Of a DNA stretch of 64,000 nt, positions 25,430-33,991 are shown one piece after another. Source of the DNA: Paractinoplanes maris (GTDB lineage Bacteria > Actinomycetota > Actinomycetes > Mycobacteriales > Micromonosporaceae); contig NZ_JALPVL010000006.1 in the NCBI RefSeq assembly GCF_023544465.1, forward strand, positions 310,001-374,000, in the 5' to 3' direction. How positions within the stretch are numbered: position 1 is the first letter of the stretch; every line of letters starts with the position of its first letter. A program made the translations under genes and the position numbers. Below the pieces are notes generated by a model. It was given only the letters and a program-made list of their open reading frames with translations. It made no database searches and was not told the DNA's origin.

Positions 25430-26023
25430 GTGTCCCCCCGCACACGTCTTGTTCCGCTGGTGCTTGCCACCGCCCTCGCCGGCGCCTGTGGCGAGCCACC
25501 GCAGCCGCTGCCCACCTCACCGCCGTACGTGTCACCCAGCGCCGCCCCGATCTCGCTGGGCCCATCGCCCGGCCTGCCACTGCCGACGGTGACCGCCGCG
25601 CCCCTGCCGACCAGCACAACCACCCTCCCGACGGTGCCGGCCTATCCCACCGGCCGCCCGGCACCGACGGTGACCGTGACGACGACGGCGCCCGAGACGG
25701 TGCCGGCGACCTCCCGGCCGCCGCACGCGGCCAAGTGCACCGGGCAACCGGCCAAGGCCCAGATCCTGGCGCTCATCAAGGGCCGGCCGGGTGTCCCGGA
25801 CAAGCCGTTGCGGGTCCACGAGGGCCCGTACTGCTCGGGCACCTGGTCGTTCGCCACGGTCGAGGTGACCGGCGAGAGCGCCGACGACCTCGAGCCGTTG
25901 ATGGTGGTCGCGACCGGCACCGGCACGACGCTCACTTTGATCGCGGCCGGGTCGGACGTCTGCATCGACCGGGTGCAGACCTCGGCCCCACCCGGCATCA
26001 GAGTGCTGGCCTGTGGTTTCTGA
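25430..26023 (+). CDS. Predicted lipoprotein of unknown function
   Basis: A 197-residue secreted lipoprotein. The signal peptide ends in the lipobox LAGAC with lipidated Cys20. A Pro/Thr/Ser-rich spacer (21-100) of the cell-wall-spanning type leads to a small folded domain with Cys residues near 102, 129, 181 and 195, which could form two disulfides. TAGCAT (25418-25423) lies 6 bases upstream of the GTG start. No known domain recognised. Confidence 0.75.
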   Translation: MSPRTRLVPLVLATALAGACGEPPQPLPTSPPYVSPSAAPISLGPSPGLPLPTVTAAPLPTSTTTLPTVPAYPTGRPAPTVTVTTTAPETVPATSRPPHAAKCTGQPAKAQILALIKGRPGVPDKPLRVHEGPYCSGTWSFATVEVTGESADDLEPLMVVATGTGTTLTLIAAGSDVCIDRVQTSAPPGIRVLACGF

Positions 26024-26031
26024 GGCTTCCG

Positions 26032-26037
26032 TAGACT
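26032..26037 (+). promoter_or_regulatory. Leaderless -10 (TAGACT), pheA
   Basis: TAGACT ends 6 bases before the ATG. No room for an attenuator leader, so pheA control is probably through promoter or enzyme feedback. Confidence 0.55.
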
Positions 26038-26043
26038 GCCCCC

Positions 26044-26991
26044 ATGCCGGGAACGCCGCCCACGCGCTTTGTCTACCTCGGTCCGGAGGGCACCTTCACC
26101 GAGGCCGCGCTGCGCACCATTTCCGCGGCCGAGCACGGCCTGCGCACGCCCGCCCGCAGCGTGCCCGAGGCGCTCGAGGCCGTCCGGGCCGGTGAGGCCG
26201 ACGCCGCCCTCGTGCCCCTGGAGAACTCGGTGGGCGGGGCCGTCCCGGTCACGCTCGACGAGCTGGTCACCGGCAGCCCGCTGATCATCACGCGCGAGGT
26301 CGTGCTGCCGGTCGAGTTCGTGCTGGCCGCCCGCACGCTCACCCCGCTGGCCGGGATCCGGTCGATCGCCGCCCACCCGCAGGCGTCGGCCCAGTGCCGC
26401 AACTGGCTGCTGGCCAATGTGCCCGACGCGGTGGTCGTCGACGTCCTGTCCAACGCGGCCGCCGCGATCAGCGCGGCCCAGGGCGAGCACGACGCGGCGC
26501 TGTGCGCGCCGATCGGGGTCGGTCGTAACGGGCTGACCGTGCTGGCCGGCAAGGTGGCCGATCACGCCGACGCGGTGACCCGCTTCGCCCTGCTGACCCG
26601 CCCCGGGCCGCCGGCCGAGCCGACCGGCGACGACGTCACCTCGCTGGCCGTCTCGATCCGCCACGACCAGGTCGGCGCGCTGCTGTCGGTGCTGACCGAG
26701 CTGGCGGTCCGCGGCATCAACCTGTCCCGCATCGAGTCCCGGCCGACCGGCGAGCAGCTGGGGACGTACGTCTTCTTCCTGGACTGCACCGGCCACGTCG
26801 CCGAGCCCCGGTTCGGCGAGGCTCTGCAGGGCCTGCGGCGGATCTGTGCCGACGTGCGTTTCCTGGGCAGTTATCCGCGCCACCGGCTCCAGCCGGAGGC
26901 CCCGGTCGCGTCCCCCCGAGGCCTCTCCACCACCGATTTCGCCGACTCGGCAGCCTGGCTCGCCCGCATCCGATCCGGCGATTTCTCGTAG
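26044..26991 (+). CDS. pheA: Prephenate dehydratase
   Basis: A 315-residue enzyme converting prephenate to phenylpyruvate in phenylalanine synthesis. It shows YLGPEGTFTEAAL, LVPLENSVGG, the catalytic TRF triplet in DHADAVTRFALL, and a C-terminal ACT regulatory domain (about 205-285) with GALLSVL and the ESRPT loop that binds phenylalanine for feedback control. TAGACT (26032-26037) lies 6 bases before the ATG, so the transcript is probably leaderless. Its stop abuts the stop of the oppositely oriented AIM24 gene. Confidence 0.95.
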   Translation: MPGTPPTRFVYLGPEGTFTEAALRTISAAEHGLRTPARSVPEALEAVRAGEADAALVPLENSVGGAVPVTLDELVTGSPLIITREVVLPVEFVLAARTLTPLAGIRSIAAHPQASAQCRNWLLANVPDAVVVDVLSNAAAAISAAQGEHDAALCAPIGVGRNGLTVLAGKVADHADAVTRFALLTRPGPPAEPTGDDVTSLAVSIRHDQVGALLSVLTELAVRGINLSRIESRPTGEQLGTYVFFLDCTGHVAEPRFGEALQGLRRICADVRFLGSYPRHRLQPEAPVASPRGLSTTDFADSAAWLARIRSGDFS

Positions 26992-27726
26992 CTAGTTGCC
27001 GAAGATGTTGCCGAGGATGCCGCCCTCTTGCTGCTGACCGCCGGCCGCACCGGCGAGACCCCCGGGCGGCTCCTCGGAGGGCTGCACGACCACGAAGCCC
27101 TGACCGGCGAAGCTCATCGTGAACCGCTCACCGGTCGTCCGGCCCATCAGCGTGCTCAGACCCATCTGCTCCGCGCGGTGGTAGCCGGTCTGCAGGTTCG
27201 CCGACCAGCAGATCGCGGCCTGCGGGTCGACATAGGTGGGCTGGTCGACGCTGAGCACCACGGGGGTGCCCTTGGTGGTGACGGCGATCCGGCCGTGACC
27301 GGAGAAGACGCAGTTGAACAGGCCGGCGTTGGACATCATGCCCGCGCCCTGCACCATCTTGATGTCGTACTGCAGCGTCGAGTCGAAGGCGAGCACGTTG
27401 GCGCCGTTGATCGAGAGTGCGTCGCCCGGCTCGAGGTCGATCAGGTGGATGTCGGCGGCGTTCTCGGCGAGGAAGACGTCTCCCTGACCGCGGACGCGCA
27501 TCAGCGGGACACCCTCACCGGTGAGCTTCTGCTTGAGGAACTTGCCGATGCCGCCGGAGCCCAGCGCCTCGAACCGCACCTGTCCCTGGTAGGCGACCAT
27601 CGAGCCGACCCGCGCCATGAAGTCGCCGTTCAGCTCGACCTTGAGCAGCTTCGAGTTCTGCAGCCGGAGGCCGGGTTGCGCCGACTCCTTCTCGAGGTTG
27701 TCGGCGGAAAAGAGCTCGCTGCGCAT
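26992..27726 (-). CDS. AIM24 family protein
   Basis: A 244-residue beta-rich protein of the AIM24/TrpRBP-like family: SKLLKVELNGDFMARVGSMVAY, GEGVPLMRVRGQGDVFLAE, and ICWSANLQ with a C-terminal Gly-rich tail. The bacterial function is unknown. ATG at 27726 is chosen since GGAGG precedes it by 6 bases on the minus strand. Its stop codon directly touches that of pheA (TAGCTA), with no room for a terminator. Confidence 0.85.
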   Translation of the reverse strand: MRSELFSADNLEKESAQPGLRLQNSKLLKVELNGDFMARVGSMVAYQGQVRFEALGSGGIGKFLKQKLTGEGVPLMRVRGQGDVFLAENAADIHLIDLEPGDALSINGANVLAFDSTLQYDIKMVQGAGMMSNAGLFNCVFSGHGRIAVTTKGTPVVLSVDQPTYVDPQAAICWSANLQTGYHRAEQMGLSTLMGRTTGERFTMSFAGQGFVVVQPSEEPPGGLAGAAGGQQQEGGILGNIFGN

Positions 27727-27790
27727 GCACGCCTCCTGCTTGATGATGTGCACTCAGCGTAGGAGGAGCCGACAACCCGCGTACGGTCCT

Positions 27791-28150
27791 TCAGCCCCAG
27801 CCCAGCTCGTGCAAACGGTGGTCGTCGATGCCGAAGTGGTGCGCGATCTCGTGGACCACGGTGATCGCCACCTCGTCGATGACATCCGTCTCGGTGTCAC
27901 ACACCCGCAGCGTGGGGTTGCGATAGATGGTGATGCGGTCGGGCAGCACCCCGGCGTAATCCCAGCCGCGGTCGGTGAGCGCCGTGCCCTCGTAAAGGCC
28001 GAGCAGGTCCTCGCCGCCGGGTGGATCGTCCTCGACGACGATGACCACGTTGTCCATGACCTTCAGGAGCTCGGCGGGCACCTCGTCGAGGGCCTCACCG
28101 ACAAATTCCTCGAAGCGTTCCCGACTCATCTCGACCGGCACAGATGCCAT
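27791..28150 (-). CDS. Zincin-like metallopeptidase family protein
   Basis: A 119-residue compact zincin-type protein. Near its C-terminus is HEIAHHFGIDDHRLHELG, in which HEIAH gives the HExxH zinc motif and a later His can be the third ligand. The N-terminal part has RFEEFVGEALDEVP and DRITIYRNP. Such small proteins are widespread in actinobacteria and are presumed metallopeptidases of unknown substrate. The start is taken at the ATG at 28150; another ATG lies 7 codons further in. Confidence 0.8.
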   Translation of the reverse strand: MASVPVEMSRERFEEFVGEALDEVPAELLKVMDNVVIVVEDDPPGGEDLLGLYEGTALTDRGWDYAGVLPDRITIYRNPTLRVCDTETDVIDEVAITVVHEIAHHFGIDDHRLHELGWG

Positions 28151-28195
28151 TGTGCCCCGGACGCTCACAAGCGGCCGGGGCACGGACGGCGTGAA

Positions 28196-28624
28196 TCAGG
28201 CGAGCTTGGCGCTCAGGGTGATCTCGGCGCCCGGGGAGAGCAGCCGCGAGATCGGGCAGTTCGCCTTGGCGTCCTCGGCGATCTTCTGGAACGTGCCGTC
28301 GTCGACACCCGGGACGTCACCCTGGGTCTCGAGGTCGATGCGGGTGACGCTGAATCCGGCGTCGGTCTTGTCCATGTGGACCTTGGCCACGGTGTCGACC
28401 GAGGTCGGCGTGAAGCCGGCGTCGGACAGCGCCTTCGAGAAGGCCATCGAGTAGCAGCCGGCGTGTGCGGCGCCGATCAGCTCCTCGGGGTTCGTCCCCT
28501 CGCCCTCCTCGAAACGGGACTTGAACGAGTAGTTCCCCTGGATTCCGCCCTTGCCGGTCTTGATGGTGCCGGAGCCCTCAGTGAGGTTCCCCTGCCAGCG
28601 AGCGGTTGCGGTGCGAATAGGCAT
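28196..28624 (-). CDS. OsmC/Ohr family peroxiredoxin-like protein
   Basis: A 142-residue OsmC-type protein with the two redox Cys in AAHAGCYSM and KANCPISR, and EEGEGTNPEELIGAAHAGC as the typical glutamate-bearing helix. The family reduces organic hydroperoxides. TAGCGT (plus-strand 28632-28637 read in reverse) sits 7 bases upstream of the ATG, so I start at 28624 and not at the longer frame. It heads a minus-strand group with the metallopeptidase and AIM24 genes. Confidence 0.9.
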   Translation of the reverse strand: MPIRTATARWQGNLTEGSGTIKTGKGGIQGNYSFKSRFEEGEGTNPEELIGAAHAGCYSMAFSKALSDAGFTPTSVDTVAKVHMDKTDAGFSVTRIDLETQGDVPGVDDGTFQKIAEDAKANCPISRLLSPGAEITLSAKLA

Positions 28625-28631
28625 GACCAGA

Positions 28632-28637
28632 ACGCTA
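28632..28637 (-). promoter_or_regulatory. Leaderless -10 (TAGCGT), OsmC gene
   Basis: TAGCGT on the minus strand, 7 bases before the ATG at 28624, favours this start over a longer one. Confidence 0.5.
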
Positions 28638-28690
28638 GTCCATGCGGCGTCTGCTGGCCGCTCGACCTGGCACAGGGCACCATGGTTCCC

Positions 28691-29476
28691 ATGCCCGCGC
28701 CGCACCAGCCGCCGCCGCCGCTCGAGATCGACGTGACCCCGCCCGAGGCGGTGGTCGAGTTCGGCTCCGAGCCCGCTCCCCGCCGGTCGCGCTTCACCAC
28801 CTCCGGTCTCGGCCGTGACCTGCTGGCCGACCGGCGCACGGTGCCGCTCGCGGCGGCTCTGGCCGCGCTGGCCGGGCTGGTCTCGCTGATCTCCGAGTGG
28901 CAGGTCACCACGCTCAACGCGAGCGCCCTCGGCCCCGGTGGGGGCGAGCGGGTGCTACCCAGCGGCATCGACGATCTCGGCGCGCTCGGCATCGGCTTCG
29001 TGCTGAGTGTCTTCCTCGTGGTGCCGGCCGTGGTGCTGACCCTGTTCGGCCCGTCCACCGGCCGTCGCTACGCGCGCCTGGCCGGTCTCAGCGTGGCCGG
29101 CACCCAGCTCGCCCTGCTCTTCGCCGTGGCCACCACGCTGGGCACCGAGAGCTACGTGATCAACCCGATCTTCCGGGTCAACCTCGACGAGGGGGAGACC
29201 ACGATCGCGTACGGGCGAGGGCTCTGGTGCGCCTTCGCCGGGGTGCTCCTGGTCCTGGCCGCGCTCTACCTGGCCGGTCGCCACCTGCCGGCCGGCCCGC
29301 CGCCGGTCACCGGGGCCGGTCCGGCGACGGTCGACGACGAATCGGATCCGGTGTGGTCCTGGCGGCGCCCCCAGGCCCGCGAGGCCGACCGTTCCGAGGA
29401 CGAGCCGCTCGACCTCACCGTCGCGCCCTCCCAGCCGTTCACGTCGCTGCACGACGACCGCGACCGCCCGAACTGA
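28691..29476 (+). CDS. Four-helix membrane protein of unknown function
   Basis: A 261-residue membrane protein with a Pro-rich cytoplasmic N-terminus, about four hydrophobic helices (near 55-75, 103-125, 135-158 and 178-198) and an acidic C-terminal tail. The loop between the first two helices has ALGPGGGERVLPSGIDDLG. No family recognised. ATG 28691 is preferred; ATG 28682 is in frame. It lies head to head with the OsmC gene. Confidence 0.7.
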   Translation: MPAPHQPPPPLEIDVTPPEAVVEFGSEPAPRRSRFTTSGLGRDLLADRRTVPLAAALAALAGLVSLISEWQVTTLNASALGPGGGERVLPSGIDDLGALGIGFVLSVFLVVPAVVLTLFGPSTGRRYARLAGLSVAGTQLALLFAVATTLGTESYVINPIFRVNLDEGETTIAYGRGLWCAFAGVLLVLAALYLAGRHLPAGPPPVTGAGPATVDDESDPVWSWRRPQAREADRSEDEPLDLTVAPSQPFTSLHDDRDRPN

Positions 29477-29519
29477 CCACCTCGGGGATATCCGTGTGCT
29501 GAGCGGGTGCCACCGCCGG

Positions 29520-29525
29520 TAGGCT
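29520..29525 (+). promoter_or_regulatory. Leaderless -10 (TAGGCT), serS
   Basis: TAGGCT ends 8 bases before the serS GTG; the short leader rules out a T-box. Confidence 0.5.
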
Positions 29526-29533
29526 CGACACTC

Positions 29534-30796
29534 GTGATTGACCTGCGTCTGCTTCGCGAAGACCCCGACCGGATCCGCGCCAGCCAGCGAGTGCGCGGCG
29601 AGTCCACCGAAGTGGTGGACGATCTGCTGCGCGCCGACGAGTCGCGCCGCGCCAGCACGCAGCGGTTCGAGGCACTTCGGGCTGAGCAGAAATCGCTGAG
29701 CAAGCAGGTGCCCAAGGCCTCCGGCGACGAGCGGCCGGCACTGCTCGCCCGCACCAAGGAGCTCGCGGCCGAGGTCAAGGAGGCCGAGGCCGAGACGAAG
29801 AACGCCGACGAGGTGCTGAAGAAGGCCCACCTCGCGGTGCCCAACCTGGTGCAGGACGGCGTGCCGCCCGGCGGCGAGGACGACTTCGTCGTGCTGCGCG
29901 AGGTCGGCGACATCCCCGCGATCGACAACCCCATGGACCACCTCGAGATCGGTGAGGCGCTGCGGGCGATCGACACCGAGCGCGGCGCCAAGGTGTCGGG
30001 CTCGCGGTTCTACTTCCTCACCGGCGTCGGCGCGCTGTTGCAGCTGGGCCTGCTCCAGATGGCCATCGCCCAGGCGGTCGAGCACGGCTTCATCCCGTCG
30101 ATCACGCCTTCGCTGGTCAAGCCGGAGTCGATGGAGGGCACCGGCTTCCTCGGCGCCCACGCCAGTGAGATCTACCGCCTCGAGGCCGACGACCTCTATC
30201 TGGTCGGCACGTCCGAGGTGCCCCTGGCGGCGTACCACTCCAACGAGATCCTCGATCTCGAAGCCGGACCGGAGCGCTTCGCCGGCTGGTCCTCCTGCTA
30301 TCGGCGGGAGGCCGGGTCGTACGGCAAGGACGTGCGCGGCATCCTGCGGGTCCACCAGTTCGACAAGGTGGAGATGTTCTCATTCTGCAAGCCCGAGGAC
30401 GCGGCCGAGGAGCACCTGCGCCTGCTCGCGATGGAGGAGGAGATGCTGGCCAAGGTCGAGATCCCCTACCGGGTGATCGACGTGGCCGGTGGCGACCTCG
30501 GCTCCAGCGCGGCCCGCAAGTTCGACTGCGAGGCGTGGGTGCCGTCGCAGAGCCGTTACCGCGAGGTGACCTCGACGTCGAACTGCACGACGTTCCAGGC
30601 GCGGCGGCTCAACATCCGATACCGCGACGCCGACGGCAAACCGCAGACCGCGGCGACGCTGAACGGCACCCTCGCGACCACGCGGTGGCTGATTCCGATC
30701 CTCGAGAACCACCAGCAGCCCGACGGTTCTGTCCGGGTTCCGAAGGCGCTGCAACCGTACGTTGGCGGCCGCGACATCTTGGAGCCCGCGCGCTAA
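29534..30796 (+). CDS. serS: Seryl-tRNA synthetase
   Basis: A 420-residue class II synthetase that charges tRNA-Ser. The N-terminal coiled-coil arm (about 25-105) is rich in Glu, Lys and Ala. The catalytic core shows LVGTSEVPLAAYH (serine site), motif 2 CYRREAGSYGKDVRGILRVHQF and motif 3 LNGTLATTRWLIPILENHQ. GTG at 29534 gives the standard start IDLRLLREDPDRIR; TAGGCT (29520-29525) is 8 bases upstream. A strong hairpin follows the stop codon. Confidence 0.97.
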   Translation: MIDLRLLREDPDRIRASQRVRGESTEVVDDLLRADESRRASTQRFEALRAEQKSLSKQVPKASGDERPALLARTKELAAEVKEAEAETKNADEVLKKAHLAVPNLVQDGVPPGGEDDFVVLREVGDIPAIDNPMDHLEIGEALRAIDTERGAKVSGSRFYFLTGVGALLQLGLLQMAIAQAVEHGFIPSITPSLVKPESMEGTGFLGAHASEIYRLEADDLYLVGTSEVPLAAYHSNEILDLEAGPERFAGWSSCYRREAGSYGKDVRGILRVHQFDKVEMFSFCKPEDAAEEHLRLLAMEEEMLAKVEIPYRVIDVAGGDLGSSAARKFDCEAWVPSQSRYREVTSTSNCTTFQARRLNIRYRDADGKPQTAATLNGTLATTRWLIPILENHQQPDGSVRVPKALQPYVGGRDILEPAR

Positions 30797-30803
30797 CTGT
30801 CAA

Positions 30804-30854
30804 TACACCCGTCGGCTACCAATAGTCATAGCCGCTGGTAGCCGCACGGGTGTA
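30804..30854 (+). terminator. Hairpin after serS
   Basis: An 18-base arm (30804-30821) pairs with a 19-base arm (30836-30854) with a single bulged base, around a 14-base loop. It begins 8 bases after the serS stop. No T-run follows, so it is a T-less terminator or an mRNA-stabilising element. Confidence 0.6.
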
Positions 30855-30869
30855 CCGTTCTCCTTCCGC

Positions 30870-30898
30870 CCTCCGCGGGGGTTTGCAACCCTCGGAGG
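30870..30898 (+). promoter_or_regulatory. Hairpin that would hide the HAD ribosome binding site
   Basis: CCTCCG (30870-30875) pairs with CGGAGG (30893-30898), and GGGTT (30879-30883) with AACCC (30887-30891). The Shine-Dalgarno GGAGG (30894-30898), 6 bases before the HAD ATG, lies in the 3' arm. Closed, this stem would block translation. Pairing is visible; regulation is inference. Confidence 0.45.
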
Positions 30899-30904
30899 TT
30901 TCAG

Positions 30905-31717
30905 ATGACCAAGCCTGGACTCCCCAAGCTCATCGCGACCGACCTCGACGGCACGCTCGTCCGCAGCGACGACACGGTGTCCGCCTATACCCACGAGGTG
31001 CTCGGCCGGGTCCGGGCGGCCGGCATCCGCGTCGTCGGCGCCACCGGCCGCGGCCCGCGGCTGACCACCCTCACTCGCAACGACATCCGCGACGCCGACT
31101 TCCTGGTGATGGCCCAGGGCGGCTGGGTGCTCGACCAGGCGGAGTCCACCTATCTGCTGCGGTCGCGGTTGCCCGGCGCGATGCTGGCCCGCGTGCTCAG
31201 CGAGCTCGAGGCCGAGGTCGGCGAGCTCTCCGTCATGGTCGAGGCGCTCGAGCACGACGACTCACCTCTCTGGGGCGACTACGACCCGACCTGGCGCTAC
31301 CCGGTGACTCTCGAGCGGCGGAGCCGGGCCGAGTGCTGCACCGGTGACGTGATCAAGGCGTTCGCCCGGTCCTTCGCCTACGACGTGGACGAGTTGCTGG
31401 CCGTGGCCCGCCGGATCGTCCCGGCCGAGGTGGCTTCGGTCACCCAGGCCGGTCTGAACTACATCGAGATCTGCCCGGCGAACGTGGACAAAGGCACCGG
31501 TCTGGCGGTGGTCGCGCAGGCCGTCGGGGTCGACCCGGCCGACGTCCTGGTCTTCGGCGACATGCCCAATGACCTGCCCATGTTTGCCTGGGCCGGGTGG
31601 GGCCGGGTGGCCGTGGGCAACGCGCACGCCGAGTTGCGGGCGGTCGCCGACGAGGTGACGCTGACCAACGACGAGGACGGCGTGGCGGTCTATCTCGACC
31701 GGCTACTGTCGAGGTGA
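30905..31717 (+). CDS. HAD-superfamily Cof-type phosphatase, copy 1
   Basis: A 270-residue HAD hydrolase of the Cof/IIB class. Motif I is ATDLDGTLV (nucleophile Asp14), motif II the Thr in GATGRG, and motif IV the GDMPNDLPM aspartates near 219-224. A C2-type cap lies in between. It should dephosphorylate small sugar phosphates or cofactors. GGAGG lies 6 bases before the ATG within a hairpin. The stop shares a base with the next start (TGATG), so the two paralogues are coupled. Confidence 0.9.
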   Translation: MTKPGLPKLIATDLDGTLVRSDDTVSAYTHEVLGRVRAAGIRVVGATGRGPRLTTLTRNDIRDADFLVMAQGGWVLDQAESTYLLRSRLPGAMLARVLSELEAEVGELSVMVEALEHDDSPLWGDYDPTWRYPVTLERRSRAECCTGDVIKAFARSFAYDVDELLAVARRIVPAEVASVTQAGLNYIEICPANVDKGTGLAVVAQAVGVDPADVLVFGDMPNDLPMFAWAGWGRVAVGNAHAELRAVADEVTLTNDEDGVAVYLDRLLSR

Positions 31718-32517
31718 TGTCCTCGCCATTCCAGCTCGTCGCCAGCGATATCGACGGCACCCTCATCCACACCAACGGCACCCTCAGCAAGCGCACCATC
31801 GAGGTGCTCGACGCGTTGCCCGTGCCCTTCGTGGTCGTGACCGGGCGGCCGGTCCGCTGGCTCCGGCAGCTCTTCGACCAGATGGCCGCGCCGGTGCCGG
31901 CGATCTGCGCGAACGGCGCGGTGATCTATGACGCCGAGCGCGACGAGGTGCTCCGGGCCGACCCGCTCTCGGCCGACCTGCTGCTCGACGTGAGCAAGAA
32001 GCTGCGCGAGGCCGTGCCCGACATCGCCCTGGCGGTCGAGGTCGAGGACGGGCGGGCTTTCTGGTACGAGGAGGCCTGGCCCGTGCGGTGGGACGACGAC
32101 AAGCGGTCCGTCCGCGTGCTCTCCACCCCCGAGGAGCTGATCTCGGCGCCGGCCGTGAAACTGCTGGCCCGCTCGGCCACCCACGGCGCCGACGACTTCT
32201 ACGAGCTGGTGAGCCGGACGCTGGGCGACATCGCCACGACGACCCACTCGTCGTCGAGCGCGCTGGTCGAGATCAGCGCGGCCGGGGTGACCAAGGCGGC
32301 CGGGCTGGCCTGGCACTGCGAGCAGTACGGCGTCGACAAGTCCCAGGTGGTCGCCTTCGGTGACATGCCCAACGACATCCCCATGCTGACCTGGGTCGGG
32401 CACGGGGTCGCCATGGGCAACGCGCACCCCGCCGTCAAGGAGGTGGCCGACGAGATCGGCCTCACCAACGACGAGGACGGGGTCGCGCGGTACCTGGCGG
32501 ACGCCTTCGCCCTCTGA
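31717..32517 (+). CDS. HAD-superfamily Cof-type phosphatase, copy 2
   Basis: A 266-residue paralogue of the preceding gene. Motif I is ASDIDGTLI, motif II VVTGRP, and motif IV GDMPNDIPM. Both proteins end with a matching TNDEDGVA...YL segment, so the pair arose by tandem duplication, with the cap regions now quite different. The substrates probably differ. It is translated from the TGATG overlap with copy 1, and its stop directly abuts that of the proteasome activator gene. Confidence 0.9.
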   Translation: MSSPFQLVASDIDGTLIHTNGTLSKRTIEVLDALPVPFVVVTGRPVRWLRQLFDQMAAPVPAICANGAVIYDAERDEVLRADPLSADLLLDVSKKLREAVPDIALAVEVEDGRAFWYEEAWPVRWDDDKRSVRVLSTPEELISAPAVKLLARSATHGADDFYELVSRTLGDIATTTHSSSSALVEISAAGVTKAAGLAWHCEQYGVDKSQVVAFGDMPNDIPMLTWVGHGVAMGNAHPAVKEVADEIGLTNDEDGVARYLADAFAL

Positions 32518-33087
32518 TCAGAGGTATTGCCCGGTGCGGCCGTCGCCGGCCTCGCGCGGGCCGGGCTGGCCGGGCATGCCGGGCAGCGACCCCATCGGCA
32601 GGGCGGGCCGGCCGTGGCCGCCGCGCATCTGCTCGAGCTGAAGCCGGGCCGCCATCTGCTGCGCCACGAGCGCGGCCTGGATGCCGTGGAAGAGGCCCTC
32701 GAGCCAGCCGACCAGCTGGGCCTGGGCGATGCGCAGTTCGGACTCGCTGGGCGGCGTCTCCCCCTCGAACGGCAACGACAGACGCTCGAGCTCCTCCCGC
32801 AGCTCAGGGGCCAGGCCGTCCTCGAGCTCGGTGATCGAGCGGTGGTGGATCTCGCGGAGCCGGCTGCGGCTGGCCTCGTCGAGCGGAGCGGCGCGCACCT
32901 CCTCGAGAAGCTGCTTGATCATGCTGCCGATGCGCATGACCTTGGCCGGCTGCTCGATCAGGTTGCCCGGCTCCTCAGGGTTGACCGTCCCGTCGGCGTC
33001 CATGGTCCCCAGCGGACGCCCATCCGGGCCGACCACGATGACGGAACCGTCGTCCTGCTTCTCCACGGTGCGCTGTTCGTCGGTCAT
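32518..33087 (-). CDS. bpa: Bacterial proteasome activator
   Basis: A 189-residue protein matching Bpa/PafE, an ATP-independent ring that opens the 20S proteasome gate. Seen: the VIVVGPDGRPLG start, a four-helix region (about 50-165) with QPAKVMRIGSMIKQLLEEVR and LVGWLEGLFHGIQAALVAQQM, a disordered Gly/Pro tail, and the C-terminal GQYL that docks into proteasome alpha-subunits. This implies that the host has a 20S proteasome. The ATG at 33087 begins the conserved part. It converges with HAD copy 2 at zero spacing. Confidence 0.93.
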   Translation of the reverse strand: MTDEQRTVEKQDDGSVIVVGPDGRPLGTMDADGTVNPEEPGNLIEQPAKVMRIGSMIKQLLEEVRAAPLDEASRSRLREIHHRSITELEDGLAPELREELERLSLPFEGETPPSESELRIAQAQLVGWLEGLFHGIQAALVAQQMAARLQLEQMRGGHGRPALPMGSLPGMPGQPGPREAGDGRTGQYL

Positions 33088-33156
33088 GCGTTCCATCTTC
33101 CCGCACGGTCGCCGGTCATCCGCCAGCACCCATGCTTTGTTTCCCGGTGTCCGAGA

Positions 33157-33984
33157 TCACTGCCTCAGCTCGGCTACGACGCATTTCACACTGCCGCCGC
33201 CCCGCTTGAGCTCGGACAGGTCGACGTGCACGGGTTGGTAGCCGGCGGCGCGGACCTTGTCGCCCATCGCCGTCGCGTCGGTATTGAGGATCACGTGGCG
33301 GCCGTCGCTGACCAGGTTGAGCCCGAACGCCTCGGCGTCGGCCCGGTCGGCCAGCACGGCGTCCGGGAAGAGCTGGGCGAGCACCCGCTGCGAAGCCGGT
33401 GAGAACGCGCCGGGGTAGTAGGTGACGTGGCGGTCGTCGAGGACGGCGAGCGCGGTGTCCAGGTGATAGAAGGCCGGGTCGACCAGGCGGAGCGAGACCA
33501 CCGGGCGGCCGAGCACCTCCTGGGCCTCGGCGTGCGCGGCCGGGTCGGTGCGGAAGCCGTAGCCGGCCAGGACCAGTCCGCCGTACGCCCCGGGCAGGTA
33601 GGCGAAGTCGCCCTCACCCTCGTTGACGTGCAGCGGTCCGGCGTAGTTCCAGCCCTCGACGGTGTAGAACTCGCGGTGGGCGTCCGCCTCGGCGCCGCGC
33701 TGCGGGTAGCGGAAGCGGGCGCCGTAGACGACACCGTCGACCGAGAACGCGCCGTTGGCCGCATAGACCATGTCGGGCAGACCGGGCACCGCGTCGAGCA
33801 GGTGCACCCGGTGCCCGAGGTCGCCGAGGGTGTCGCGCAGGGCCTCCCACTGCTTGAGGGCCAGCGTGGCGTCGACCGGGACGGTCGTGTCCATCCACGG
33901 GTTGATCCGGTATTCGACCGTGAAGTGCCGCGGCGGGCACATGAGATATGTCCGGTTCCGCGGCTGGCGCTCCGTGTGGTTCAT
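33157..33984 (-). CDS. Dimethylargininase / guanidino-group hydrolase
   Basis: A 275-residue enzyme of the DDAH/arginine deiminase superfamily: YLMCPPRHFTVEYRINPWM, PDMVYAANGAF (Asp71), EGEGDF, FYHLDTALAVL with catalytic His174, and GGGSVKC with nucleophile Cys268. It should hydrolyse dimethylarginine (or a close guanidino compound) to citrulline and an amine. TACGCT (plus-strand 33992-33997 read in reverse) is 7 bases before the start. It is divergent from an Lrp/AsnC gene, which probably regulates it. In many actinomycetes ornithine aminotransferase adjoins this gene; it is absent here. Confidence 0.85.
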   Translation of the reverse strand: MNHTERQPRNRTYLMCPPRHFTVEYRINPWMDTTVPVDATLALKQWEALRDTLGDLGHRVHLLDAVPGLPDMVYAANGAFSVDGVVYGARFRYPQRGAEADAHREFYTVEGWNYAGPLHVNEGEGDFAYLPGAYGGLVLAGYGFRTDPAAHAEAQEVLGRPVVSLRLVDPAFYHLDTALAVLDDRHVTYYPGAFSPASQRVLAQLFPDAVLADRADAEAFGLNLVSDGRHVILNTDATAMGDKVRAAGYQPVHVDLSELKRGGGSVKCVVAELRQ

Positions 33985-33991
33985 GAGCTAG

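Noticed and set aside
29477..29533. T-box before serS
   Set aside because: The -10 is 8 bases before the start, leaving no leader for a T-box.
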